A stretch of DNA of 64,000 nucleotides. It comes from Jejudonia soesokkakensis (GTDB taxonomy: Bacteria > Bacteroidota > Bacteroidia > Flavobacteriales > Flavobacteriaceae). The position numbers and the translations under genes were made by a program. The notes beneath the pieces are model-generated. The model ran no database searches. It was not told where the DNA came from and saw nothing but the letters and a program-made list of their open reading frames with translations. The DNA lies in contig NZ_JBHTBN010000001.1 in assembly GCF_042664795.1 (NCBI RefSeq), forward strand, positions 558,001-622,000. Direction: 5' to 3'. How positions within the stretch are numbered: position 1 is the stretch's first letter; every line of letters starts with the position of its first letter. Positions 50,723 through 59,215 of this stretch are shown here, one piece after another.

Positions 50723-51950
50723 TTTCTTAGCTATTACATATCCTGAAACAATTGCGTGGCTTTTTGAGCAATTACCTATGTATCAACGTGTGGGTAACAT
50801 TGCCTATAAAGCCGATCTAAATAACACATTACAACTTTCGGCATATTTACAACACCCTGAAAAGGCTTTTAAAAGTATTCATGTTGCTGGAACCAATGGA
50901 AAGGGGTCTACCTCTCATATGTTAGCTTCTATCTTACAAGAAGCCGGCTATAAGGTTGGTTTGTATACTTCGCCCCATCTAAAGGATTTTAGAGAGCGTA
51001 TCAAAATTAACGGAGCAGTGATTCCGAAGCGAACGGTAAGCTCGTTTGTAGCCAAACACAAATCATTTTTTGAGGAAAATCAGCTGTCCTTTTTCGAAAT
51101 GACCGTAGGTTTGGCGTTTGAGTATTTCAGAAAAGAAAACGTCGATATTGCTGTTATAGAAGTAGGAATGGGAGGTAGGCTGGATAGCACTAATATTATT
51201 ACACCCGAAGTTTCAGTTATTACAAACATTGGATATGACCACACGCAGTTCTTAGGTGAAACCATTTCAGAAATAGCTTCGGAAAAAGCAGGAATTATAA
51301 AAGAAGGAATTCCTGTAGTCATCGGAGAATTTCAGGAAGAAACATTTCAAGTATTTTCAGAAATTTCAGAAAAAAGAAAGGCTCCTTTGCATACAGCCTT
51401 TGATTTTGATACTGTTGCATTAGCTTCAGATCTAAAAGGTAACTATCAGAAGCACAATATAAAAACAGTTCAGAAAACCATTTGGGTTTTGCAAAATTTG
51501 GGGTATGCGATTGGCATTCAGCATTTAGGGAAAGGATTACAAAATGTGGTAAAAAATACAGGTTTGATGGGCAGGTATCAAACACTTCAAAAAAAACCTA
51601 AAGTGATTTGTGACACAGCACATAATGCCGAAGGGTTACTATATGTGATGGAACAACTTCAAAAAGAAAACGTTGACAAGTTACACATCGTTCTGGGGGT
51701 GGTAAGTGATAAAAATTTGGATGCTGTCTTGCCATTATTTCCAAAGAATGCATCCTATTATTTTTGTAAACCGAATGTTCCAAGGGGAATGGAGGTGATA
51801 AAATTGGTTGAAAAGGCAACCAAATATAACCTTGATGGGAAATCTTACAGTTCTGTAAATGAAGCCTATCAAAGTGCATTAGAAAAAGCTAAGGATGACG
51901 ATCTAATTTTTGTAGGTGGCAGTACGTTTGTGGTTTCCGAAGTGGTTTAG
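50694..51950 (+). CDS. folC: bifunctional folylpolyglutamate synthase / dihydrofolate synthase
   Basis: Mur-ligase-fold enzyme with the ATP-binding loop 'HVAGTNGKGSTSHMLASIL', 'GLYTSPHLKDFRERI', 'VGMGGRLDSTNIITPEVSVI' and the second-domain 'CDTAHNAEGLLYV'. It adds glutamate to folates and makes dihydrofolate. The start is ambiguous. The TTG at 50694 gives 418 residues, but relatives begin at the equivalent of 'TYPETIAWLFEQLPMYQR'. There the only candidate initiator is ATT at 50733, just beyond the upstream gene's stop (50722). The family call is certain; the first 13 residues are not. Confidence 0.93.
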   Translation: MLKRKNGLSNFLAITYPETIAWLFEQLPMYQRVGNIAYKADLNNTLQLSAYLQHPEKAFKSIHVAGTNGKGSTSHMLASILQEAGYKVGLYTSPHLKDFRERIKINGAVIPKRTVSSFVAKHKSFFEENQLSFFEMTVGLAFEYFRKENVDIAVIEVGMGGRLDSTNIITPEVSVITNIGYDHTQFLGETISEIASEKAGIIKEGIPVVIGEFQEETFQVFSEISEKRKAPLHTAFDFDTVALASDLKGNYQKHNIKTVQKTIWVLQNLGYAIGIQHLGKGLQNVVKNTGLMGRYQTLQKKPKVICDTAHNAEGLLYVMEQLQKENVDKLHIVLGVVSDKNLDAVLPLFPKNASYYFCKPNVPRGMEVIKLVEKATKYNLDGKSYSSVNEAYQSALEKAKDDDLIFVGGSTFVVSEVV

Positions 51951-52018
51951 GGATCAAGCTCCATTTCTTCATAAAACAACATAACCACATCTAGCGATGT
52001 GGCTTGTGTATTTAATCG

Positions 52019-52093
52019 TGGGCCATGTTGGATTCGAACCAACGACTTCCACGTTGTCGACGTGACACTCTAAACCAACTGAGTTAATGGCCC
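52019..52093 (-). tRNA. tRNA-Val (anticodon GAC), with C at position 33
   Basis: All arms fold: acceptor GGGCCAT/ATGGCCC, D stem ACTC/GAGT with loop AGTTGGTTTA, anticodon stem TCACG/CGTGG, T arm GTTGG-TTCGAAT-CCAAC, discriminator A. The seven-base anticodon loop reads TCGACAA, so the anticodon is GAC (Val) but position 33 is C instead of the near-universal U. No CCA is encoded. A neighbouring tRNA-Val(TAC) supports the valine reading. Confidence 0.85.
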
Positions 52094-52112
52094 CTTTAGA
52101 AATGGTATAAAA

Positions 52113-52136
52113 AAAGCTTCCATTTCTGGAAGCTTT
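52113..52136 (-). terminator. intrinsic terminator between the two tRNAs
   Basis: AAAGCTTCCA-TTTC-TGGAAGCTTT with a T-run on the minus strand, right after tRNA-Val(TAC). The following tRNA-Val(GAC) would then depend on read-through or its own promoter. Confidence 0.75.
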
Positions 52137-52137
52137 G

Positions 52138-52212
52138 TGGGCGCGAAGGGATTCGAACCCCTGACCCCTTGGGTGTAAACCAAGTGCTCTGAACCAACTG
52201 AGCTACGCGCCC
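52138..52212 (-). tRNA. tRNA-Val (anticodon TAC)
   Basis: Acceptor GGGCGCG/CGCGCCC, D arm GCTC/GAGC, anticodon stem CTTGG/CCAAG with loop TTTACAC (T33, anticodon TAC), T arm AGGGG-TTCGAAT-CCCTT, discriminator A, no encoded CCA. Confidence 0.95.
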
Positions 52213-52285
52213 TAACAGTTGCGGGTGCAAATATAAGTTAGTTTTTAATTCCCACAAACATTCTGAATAAAAATTTCAATGAAAA

Positions 52286-55200
52286 TTACTGTTTTAATAG
52301 TATATCTGGGTATTGAATGATATAGCTAGCATTTGCTTCTATATTTTCAAAATGGACTACGGTTCCATTGCTCCATTTAACTGTTGCGTCGGTTTGTGAA
52401 TCAGATCCGAGTCCGAAGTGTTGTTGTTTTGGGTGCACCGAAAGATAGCCAGTGGTACTGTGGATTTCCCTCCAGATATTTTTAAAGTTTTCACTGGATA
52501 GAAGGATTGTAGAGCCTATAGCATCTCTATTAATATTTTGATCTGGTGCGCCTACAAGTTTTATTTTAATCCAGTGGTTGTTGTTTTCTGTAAGATTTTC
52601 ATACAATACTGCTTTTTCATGGTAATTATTTAGAATGATATCGAGATCACCATCGTTATCAATATCGAAGTAACTGGCACTTCTTGAATTACTGTTAAGG
52701 TCGGTTCCTAATTCTTTGGCTTTGTTCAAAAGTTGACCGTTTTCATTTACAAAAAATACATTTCGTTCTTTATTACTTTGTGCATATTCTATATTATTTG
52801 CATTTGCAGTATTATTTTCAAAATAGAATGGATTTTCAGAAGAATACACACTAAAATCATTCATTCCATTCAAGCAATACAGGTCTTCGTCTCCGTCATT
52901 GTCAAAATCAAAAAAATCGGCATCCCATGACCAGCCTGTGGCATCATACCCACGACCTATTTGTTGTGATATTGAATACGCTTTCAAAGTAGCATTTTCA
53001 GTAGTAGAAATAAATAAATCATTCGCTTCAACGGTTCGGATATTGGCCATTTTCTTTGGATCAAATTTCATGGTTGTTTCTTCGGAAGGCAACACGTACT
53101 TTTCATCTTTTTGCATGACGACAATGTTCGATATATAAAAATCTGGAAATTGATCACGATTTAAGTCTGTAATGCCTACGTTCATGGTATAAGAAGGTTT
53201 ATCTGTGCCTAACTTTTTCCCTGCTTCGGTAAAGGTTCCGTCACCGGTATTCAAATAATATTTATTGATTCCAAAATCGTTGCCCTCAATGATATCCTGC
53301 CAACCATCCTGATTGATATCTGCGTGTCCTAAAGCTTGTGTCCAGCCATTATTCCCTTTGGAATTATCTGTAAACATAACTTCTTGAAAATTGAAATTGC
53401 CCATATTTTTAAAGAGACGATTGGGTGATCCGTTTTGATTGTCCCTACTTAATGTGGGCAAATCTCCTTTTACATAGTTGCCAAAATACCCAATCATGAT
53501 ATCTAGAAGACCGTCATTGTCGTAATCTAATGCAGTGGCGGGACCTGCAACCAGATCTTTTCCTCCTAAATTTGAAGTAGCAGTAACATCTTTAAATGTA
53601 GTACCAGGTGTGTTTTGATACATTCGGTGTAGGTCATTTACATAGGTTATAAATATATCCTGAAGGCCGTCATTATTAAAATCGGCGATAATAGGTTGTC
53701 TGGGCTCTCCGTACGACTGTAATGAGTCGTTCCAGATATTGAGATTGCTTTCTTGAGTAACATCTGTAAAAGTTTTATCTCCATTGCCAAAATATAGTTT
53801 GTTGCCAAATCCGCCAAGAAGTAGTATATCCATTATTCCATCATTATTGATGTCCTCACAAGCTACCCCAGAACCTCCAAATGCAGGAGGAATTGCTAGT
53901 TTTATGGTGCCTTCTTCATGGGCAGTGGTATAGCTTCGAATATGGCGATTAAGCCAATCTGAAGATTTGTGTTCAAAATCTATTAAAGCCGTATTTGTAA
54001 TTTCTATAAACGGAGTCATTAGAGTACTTGTTTTTGCTGAAGCGATTGTAGTTGTATCTGTTTCTACTGCATCAAAATTATAAGTTGAAATAAGATCTTG
54101 TATTTTCTGAAGTCCTTGCGTAAGGCTTTGATTACTGAGGGTAATTTCATTTTGACTTTTGGAGATTGTTCCGGCAACCCTAAGTGCTAGAACGCCTAGT
54201 TGTGCAATACCTTCTACTATAATTTCAGCGGCATTAGGGTCAAGATCAGCTACGTTTTCGGCATTTAAATCATCAAGGGCATATCCTAAAATTCTCCAAT
54301 GAAATCCGCTATCTCTAAAAGAGTCCAAATCATACGACTCCAATGTTATATTTTCTGAAAGTTGATTAGGAAAAAAAGTAACATCTTCAAAAGAATTTGT
54401 GATACTAGGCAAAAACCTTTTTAAGGAAGCTTCCACGTCTTCAGGACGAATGATTGGGTGATTTTTAGTTTCTGAAACAGCAGTAGCATCTATGAGTAAT
54501 CCTTTTGCAAATTGGATTAGGGATTCCAAATAATATGCTCTTAACTCCTCTGAAACTTTTTGGTCTGTTGGCCATTTCTGTTTTGCAAAATAGACTTGAA
54601 TATTCCGAAGAAAAAGCGCTTCATTTACGTTATTATAATTTTTATAAGAGGCTAATTTTTGAGAAATGATTGACTTTATAAGCGAATTATTAGTTTTTGG
54701 TTTATTGCTTTCAGATAACGTAGGATAGGAAATAGTTGCGGGAGTTTCACTATTTTGAGATTCCTGAAGTATGAGTACCCAGCTGTTAATGAGTTGCGCT
54801 TCTGAAATTGTTTTGTCATTTGACTTTCTGGCTTTTAGATCTGCAACTTTTAAAACCACTAACGTCATTAGGTTGACATAGTCATTTACAATTTGTAAGG
54901 CTTCAGGAGCTAATGATAAGGTTTCTTTTTCAGGAATATAAAATAAATCCTGTTCGACTGAAAGTATAGAGCGATACCCATAAGAAACCGAACTATATTG
55001 ATCATAATCTATTTTTTTAATGAGTACATTACCAGTGGTGAGATAATAGGTGTAGTTGCCATTACTATTAGTTTCAATTCTGGAAATTTTATCAATTAGT
55101 GAAGTAACTATTTCTGAAGATATTTTAGTTTGTTGTTTTTTTCTTGCTAACTCACTACCCTTTTCTTTAAAGTAAAAAACTATTTTTTTCTGAATGTCAA

Positions 55201-55402
55201 TTTTTGCATTCCGAGCATTTTCAGTCAATGGGGTACCATACATAAAATCCTCAAGCCGGTTTGCTGTTGCATAACACTTGGCATCTTTGTCTTTTTCGAG
55301 TTCGTAAATTTTATCGATAATTTCAGAAATGGCATCGTTTGTTTGAGCAAATGATATTGTTGAAAACCCTAAGAGTATGATGCTGTAGAAAAGATGTTTC
55401 AA
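52286..55402 (-). CDS. CRTAC1-type secreted FG-GAP/VCBS repeat protein with ASPIC/UnbV domain
   Basis: 1,038 residues with a signal peptide (MKHLFYSIILLGFSTISFAQ). The first about 480 residues are helical and unassigned. From about 510 on come FG-GAP/VCBS calcium-binding propeller repeats ('CEDINNDGIMDILLLGGFGN', 'IADFNNDGLQDIFITYV', 'ALDYDNDGLLDIMIGYFG', 'FFDFDNDGDEDLYCLNGM', 'YFDIDNDGDLDIILNNYH'). The end is an ASPIC/UnbV domain ('TGYLSVHPKQQHFGLGSD', 'TVKWSNGTVVHFENIEA'). The protein is presumably extracellular. The long helical N-terminus is not part of standard CRTAC1 proteins. No T9SS tail is seen. Confidence 0.85.
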   Translation of the reverse strand: MKHLFYSIILLGFSTISFAQTNDAISEIIDKIYELEKDKDAKCYATANRLEDFMYGTPLTENARNAKIDIQKKIVFYFKEKGSELARKKQQTKISSEIVTSLIDKISRIETNSNGNYTYYLTTGNVLIKKIDYDQYSSVSYGYRSILSVEQDLFYIPEKETLSLAPEALQIVNDYVNLMTLVVLKVADLKARKSNDKTISEAQLINSWVLILQESQNSETPATISYPTLSESNKPKTNNSLIKSIISQKLASYKNYNNVNEALFLRNIQVYFAKQKWPTDQKVSEELRAYYLESLIQFAKGLLIDATAVSETKNHPIIRPEDVEASLKRFLPSITNSFEDVTFFPNQLSENITLESYDLDSFRDSGFHWRILGYALDDLNAENVADLDPNAAEIIVEGIAQLGVLALRVAGTISKSQNEITLSNQSLTQGLQKIQDLISTYNFDAVETDTTTIASAKTSTLMTPFIEITNTALIDFEHKSSDWLNRHIRSYTTAHEEGTIKLAIPPAFGGSGVACEDINNDGIMDILLLGGFGNKLYFGNGDKTFTDVTQESNLNIWNDSLQSYGEPRQPIIADFNNDGLQDIFITYVNDLHRMYQNTPGTTFKDVTATSNLGGKDLVAGPATALDYDNDGLLDIMIGYFGNYVKGDLPTLSRDNQNGSPNRLFKNMGNFNFQEVMFTDNSKGNNGWTQALGHADINQDGWQDIIEGNDFGINKYYLNTGDGTFTEAGKKLGTDKPSYTMNVGITDLNRDQFPDFYISNIVVMQKDEKYVLPSEETTMKFDPKKMANIRTVEANDLFISTTENATLKAYSISQQIGRGYDATGWSWDADFFDFDNDGDEDLYCLNGMNDFSVYSSENPFYFENNTANANNIEYAQSNKERNVFFVNENGQLLNKAKELGTDLNSNSRSASYFDIDNDGDLDIILNNYHEKAVLYENLTENNNHWIKIKLVGAPDQNINRDAIGSTILLSSENFKNIWREIHSTTGYLSVHPKQQHFGLGSDSQTDATVKWSNGTVVHFENIEANASYIIQYPDILLKQ

Positions 55403-55570
55403 AATCTGGTTAATTTTTCTGAAAGATATATAAATAAATTTTTAATACCATTTTTAAATAGATATTAGGTTTTTTGGTATTTCATCGAATATTTTGGGTC
55501 TTTAACTAATAATGAATTGGCATAATAAATTTTGCAGTACATTTAATAAATAACCAAATAATAAAACATC

Positions 55571-57787
55571 ATGAAAAAAATTACACAAATTCTCATTTTT
55601 TGTTTTTCCTTTTTAGCACTATATAGTTATGGACAACGAGGAAATACTTTTACTCAAATACAAAATAGCAATGCGTATAGAAGTATAGTGACCGATTTGG
55701 ATATACAGCCAGAAGATCAAGTTATTGCAGACGATTTAATTGTTGATGGGAGTATTTGTGCAGGTTTTGACTGTGTCGATGGAGAGAACTTTGGTTTTGA
55801 TACTTTTAGAATAAAAGAAAATAATCTACGCATCCATTTTGATGATACAAGTAATTCTGCATCTTTTCCAAACAACGATTGGCGGATATCTATAAATGAT
55901 ACGAGTAATGGGGGTGCAAATTATTTTGCCATAGATGATGCCACAGCAGGAACTAATCCCTTTAGGATAGAAGCTAGTGCTCCATCAAATTCTTTGTATG
56001 TAGATGATAGTGGTAGAGTGGGTTTTGGTACTGATGCGCCCGTAGTAGAAATGCATTCTAGAAATGGAGACTCACCAACGCTTCGGCTTGATCAAGATGG
56101 TTCAAGTGGATTTACACCTCAAGTTTGGGATGTTGCAGGAAATGAAACAAACTTTTTTGTACGGGATGCAACAAATGGTAGTACATTACCTTTTAAAATA
56201 ATCCCAAATTCTTCGGAGAATGCGTTAGTTATTCGCGGGGATGCAATTGGTATTGGGGGAGCTAGTAATGCTGTAAATGCGAATGCTTCAATTGACCTTA
56301 AGTCAACTGCAAAAGGGTTATTGTTAAATAGAATGACAACAACAGATAGAACAGCATTAGCAAATGTAGAAGGAATGATTGTATACGATACTGACCTTAA
56401 TCAATTATTTTCAAATGATGGCACACAATGGCAAAGTGGGGGAGTCGATACAGATGATCAAGGAGTCGATGTCTTTCAGTTAAATGCAAGTAACGAATTA
56501 GAATTGTCTTTAGATAATGATGGTGTAGCTACACAAACGGTAGATTTAAGTTCTTTTTTAGACAATACCGATGATCAGGGGGCTGATGTGTTTCAGTTAA
56601 ATGCCAGCAATCAACTGGAACTATCCTTAGAAGATGATGGTGTAGCAACACAAACGGTTGATCTGAGTTCTTTTTTAGATAATACAGATGATCAAAATAT
56701 TAGTGGATCGGGTCTTTCGGGCACTACGTTAACTATTGGTATTGAGGGAGGAACTAGTCAGACGGTCGATTTATCGTCGTTAGACGACAGTGGAACCGAT
56801 GATCAAGCGCTTAGCTTGTCGGGCAATACATTGACTCTTGAAGATGGGGGTTCTGTAAGTCTTTCTTCTTATCTAGACAATACCGACGATCAAAACATTT
56901 CTGGATCGGGTCTTTCTGGCACTACGCTAACTATTGGTATTGAGGGTGGAACAAGTGAGACAGTAGATTTATCGTCATTAGTCGACAGTGGAACCGATGA
57001 TCAAGCGCTTAGCTTGTCGGGCAATACATTGACTCTTGAAGATGGGGGTTCTGTAAACCTTTCTTCTTATCTAGACAATACCGACGATCAGAATATTTCT
57101 GGATCGGGTCTTTCGGGTACTACACTAACAATTGGTATTGAAGGGGGTGCCAGCCAGACGGTAGATTTATCATCCTTAAACAATAGCGGAACAGACGACC
57201 AGGTGCTGAGCTTATCAGGAAACACGCTAACACTTGAAGATGGCGGAACTGTTGATTTATCAATGTATTTAGATAATACCGATAACCAAATGTTAGCTAA
57301 CTTTATTTTAACGGGAGATATTTTAGGAATAACTCTTCAAAATGGGGGAACAGCTCAGGTAGATATAGGACCTCTTGTCGATCCTTTGAGAGATGAACTT
57401 GAAACTGCTCAAAGTCAACTAGCGGCACTTTCTGCTCAAATGAACGATGTATTAGCGCGACTTGAAGCTATAGAGGACTGTGCATGTGATGGTACGTTGG
57501 GGGTTACAGATTTTAATGTGCAGCCAGATCAGCCAGTTTTATTACAAAACATTCCGAATCCTTTTGACAACTCTACAACTATTGGATACTTTATTCCATT
57601 TAGATACGAAAGCGCAAATATTATTGTGAGTGCTACCTCGGGAAGGCTTCTTGAGAATTATAAAATTGACAGAATGGGAGAAGGTGAGATTATTGTAGAT
57701 AAAGAAAGAATGCAAGCTGCTGTTTATTTTTATACACTATATGTTGACGGAAAACGAATCGATACAAAAAGAATGGTGGTAGAATAA
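55571..57787 (+). CDS. repeat-rich surface protein with T9SS-type C-terminus
   Basis: 738 residues with a signal peptide (MKKITQILIFCFSFLALYSY). Residues about 40-290 resemble tail-fibre-like 'VGFGTDAPVVEMH' and 'KGLLLNRMTTTDRTALANVE' blocks. Then come two 38/39-residue repeats ('DDQGVDVFQLNASNELELSL') and three 66-residue repeats ('NISGSGLSGTTLTIGIEGG...SLSGNTLTLEDGG'). A coiled coil follows ('RDELETAQSQLAALSAQMND...LARLEAIEDCACDG'). The C-terminus ('NIPNPFDNSTTIGYFIP...FYTLYVDGKRIDTKRMV') is a T9SS sorting-type domain. It is probably an adhesin or trimeric stalk (inference). Confidence 0.8.
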   Translation: MKKITQILIFCFSFLALYSYGQRGNTFTQIQNSNAYRSIVTDLDIQPEDQVIADDLIVDGSICAGFDCVDGENFGFDTFRIKENNLRIHFDDTSNSASFPNNDWRISINDTSNGGANYFAIDDATAGTNPFRIEASAPSNSLYVDDSGRVGFGTDAPVVEMHSRNGDSPTLRLDQDGSSGFTPQVWDVAGNETNFFVRDATNGSTLPFKIIPNSSENALVIRGDAIGIGGASNAVNANASIDLKSTAKGLLLNRMTTTDRTALANVEGMIVYDTDLNQLFSNDGTQWQSGGVDTDDQGVDVFQLNASNELELSLDNDGVATQTVDLSSFLDNTDDQGADVFQLNASNQLELSLEDDGVATQTVDLSSFLDNTDDQNISGSGLSGTTLTIGIEGGTSQTVDLSSLDDSGTDDQALSLSGNTLTLEDGGSVSLSSYLDNTDDQNISGSGLSGTTLTIGIEGGTSETVDLSSLVDSGTDDQALSLSGNTLTLEDGGSVNLSSYLDNTDDQNISGSGLSGTTLTIGIEGGASQTVDLSSLNNSGTDDQVLSLSGNTLTLEDGGTVDLSMYLDNTDNQMLANFILTGDILGITLQNGGTAQVDIGPLVDPLRDELETAQSQLAALSAQMNDVLARLEAIEDCACDGTLGVTDFNVQPDQPVLLQNIPNPFDNSTTIGYFIPFRYESANIIVSATSGRLLENYKIDRMGEGEIIVDKERMQAAVYFYTLYVDGKRIDTKRMVVE
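56678..57271 (+). repeat. three tandem 198-bp coding repeats
   Basis: Unit starts (Asp-Asn-Thr-Asp codons) are at 56678, 56876 and 57074, with the next block starting at 57272: an exact 198-bp/66-residue period. Units 1 and 2 share a 73-nt identical stretch at their junction regions, while unit 3 has many synonymous differences. Two shorter units of 114 and 117 bp precede them (from 56447). Confidence 0.9.
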
Positions 57788-57816
57788 AAAAGCTACACCC
57801 TGTTATAAACAATACT

Positions 57817-57843
57817 AGGCCTTCTTATAATCTAAGAAGGCCT
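57817..57843. terminator. bidirectional intrinsic terminator
   Basis: AGGCCTTCTTA/TAAGAAGGCCT, 11-bp stem with loop TAATC, between the convergent repeat-protein and murF genes. Confidence 0.82.
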
Positions 57844-57846
57844 TTG

Positions 57847-59127
57847 TTATAATAAGTCTAAAATTCGTTCCAATGCCATTCCTCTCGAAGCTTTAATTAA
57901 TAGAGTATTTTCTGAAAGTGTTTCATTTTTGAAAACGTGTTTAAAATCTTCAAATGTTTTGAATTTTTGAATGAAAGGAGCTTGAGTTTTTGTATTAAAA
58001 AAATGATCACCTATGAGATAAGCTTTTCTGAAGTTATTTTCAGAAAGAAACCTAACAATAGCTTCATGCTCTTGAGCCACTGTAGTTCCAACCTCAAACA
58101 TATCGCCAAGAAATAAAACCTTGTTCTGACCAGAGGCTTGCTTAAAATTTTCTAAAGCTGCCATCATGCTTGTTGGATTGGCATTGTAAGCATCCAGAAT
58201 AATGGTATGTTTTCCTTTTTTAATCAGTTGAGATCGATTGTTAGTAGGAACATAATTTTCTATTGCCTTTTTAATTTTTTCTGAAGGGACTTTAAAGTAG
58301 GATCCCATAGCAATTGCAGCAGCAATGTTATGGAAGTTGTAAAGACCTATAAGATTACTTTGAATGGTTTGTCCATCATATTCGACTTTTACCATTTCTG
58401 AAGCATCTTTTAATTGAATGTAACAATCGTGCAAATCTGTACCAAAAGTATAACGCTTCAACTTTGCTGAAACTTCTATTTGCTTGGGGTCATTGCCATT
58501 TACAAAAGCTAACTTATGATGATCGTTTAAATGCTTGTACAACTCTGATTTGCCTTTAATCACTCCTTCAAGGCTTCCGAACCCTTCCAGATGTGCTTTT
58601 CCAAAATTGGTAATGTATCCGTAGTCTGGCATAGCTATTTCACACAAGGTTTCGATTTCTTTTAAATGATTGGCACCCATTTCTACAATACCTATTTCAG
58701 TTTCCGAAGTCATTGACAACAAGGTAAGTGGCACTCCAATATGATTGTTAAGGTTTCCAAGGGTGGCTGTAGTTTTAAAATGTTGAGATAAAACTGCGTT
58801 GATCAGTTCTTTTGTGGTCGTTTTTCCATTGCTGCCCGTAAGTGCGATGATGGGAATTCCTAACACGGTGCGATGGTATTTTGCTAATTTTTGCAAAAGC
58901 GAAAGACTATCGTCACATAGAATAGTCTCTCCTGTGTTGCGATGAAATTTGATATTGTCAATTACTACTTTAGAAGCTCCTTTTTCAAGGGCTTGTTCGG
59001 TAAAGCTGTTACCATCAAACGAATCACCTTTTAAGGCAAAAAAAAGGCAATTAGAGGTTATTTTTCTAGTGTCGGTGCAGATTCCTGAGCTATTTATAAA
59101 ATGCTCGTATAAGGTTTCTATTTTCAC
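57847..59127 (-). CDS. murF: UDP-N-acetylmuramoyl-tripeptide--D-alanyl-D-alanine ligase
   Basis: 426 residues of Mur ligase. ATP loop 'IIALTGSNGKTTTKELI', 'GNLNNHIGVPLTLL', 'VEMGANHLKEIETL', and third-domain 'IILDAYNANPTSMMAALE' and 'FLGDMFEVG'. It adds D-Ala-D-Ala to the muramyl tripeptide in the last cytoplasmic peptide step of peptidoglycan synthesis. It lies downstream of gldJ on the same strand, but a good terminator stands between them, so it probably has its own promoter. Confidence 0.96.
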   Translation of the reverse strand: MKIETLYEHFINSSGICTDTRKITSNCLFFALKGDSFDGNSFTEQALEKGASKVVIDNIKFHRNTGETILCDDSLSLLQKLAKYHRTVLGIPIIALTGSNGKTTTKELINAVLSQHFKTTATLGNLNNHIGVPLTLLSMTSETEIGIVEMGANHLKEIETLCEIAMPDYGYITNFGKAHLEGFGSLEGVIKGKSELYKHLNDHHKLAFVNGNDPKQIEVSAKLKRYTFGTDLHDCYIQLKDASEMVKVEYDGQTIQSNLIGLYNFHNIAAAIAMGSYFKVPSEKIKKAIENYVPTNNRSQLIKKGKHTIILDAYNANPTSMMAALENFKQASGQNKVLFLGDMFEVGTTVAQEHEAIVRFLSENNFRKAYLIGDHFFNTKTQAPFIQKFKTFEDFKHVFKNETLSENTLLIKASRGMALERILDLL

Positions 59128-59163
59128 AAGTAGGAATGGTTTTTTTGTACATTAAAGATACAA

Positions 59164-59199
59164 AAAAACCTTCCGAAGCATACACTAAGGAAGGTTTTT
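59164..59199. terminator. intrinsic terminator of gldJ
   Basis: AAAAACCTTCC (59164-59174) pairs with GGAAGGTTTTT (59189-59199); T-run on the minus strand. It lies 17 bp after the gldJ stop and 37 bp before murF. Confidence 0.82.
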
Positions 59200-59215
59200 A
59201 AATAGTTTAATAAAT

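Noticed and set aside
56447..57271. CRISPR array
   Set aside because: The periodic sequence is 198 bp, has no spacers and is an uninterrupted coding repeat.
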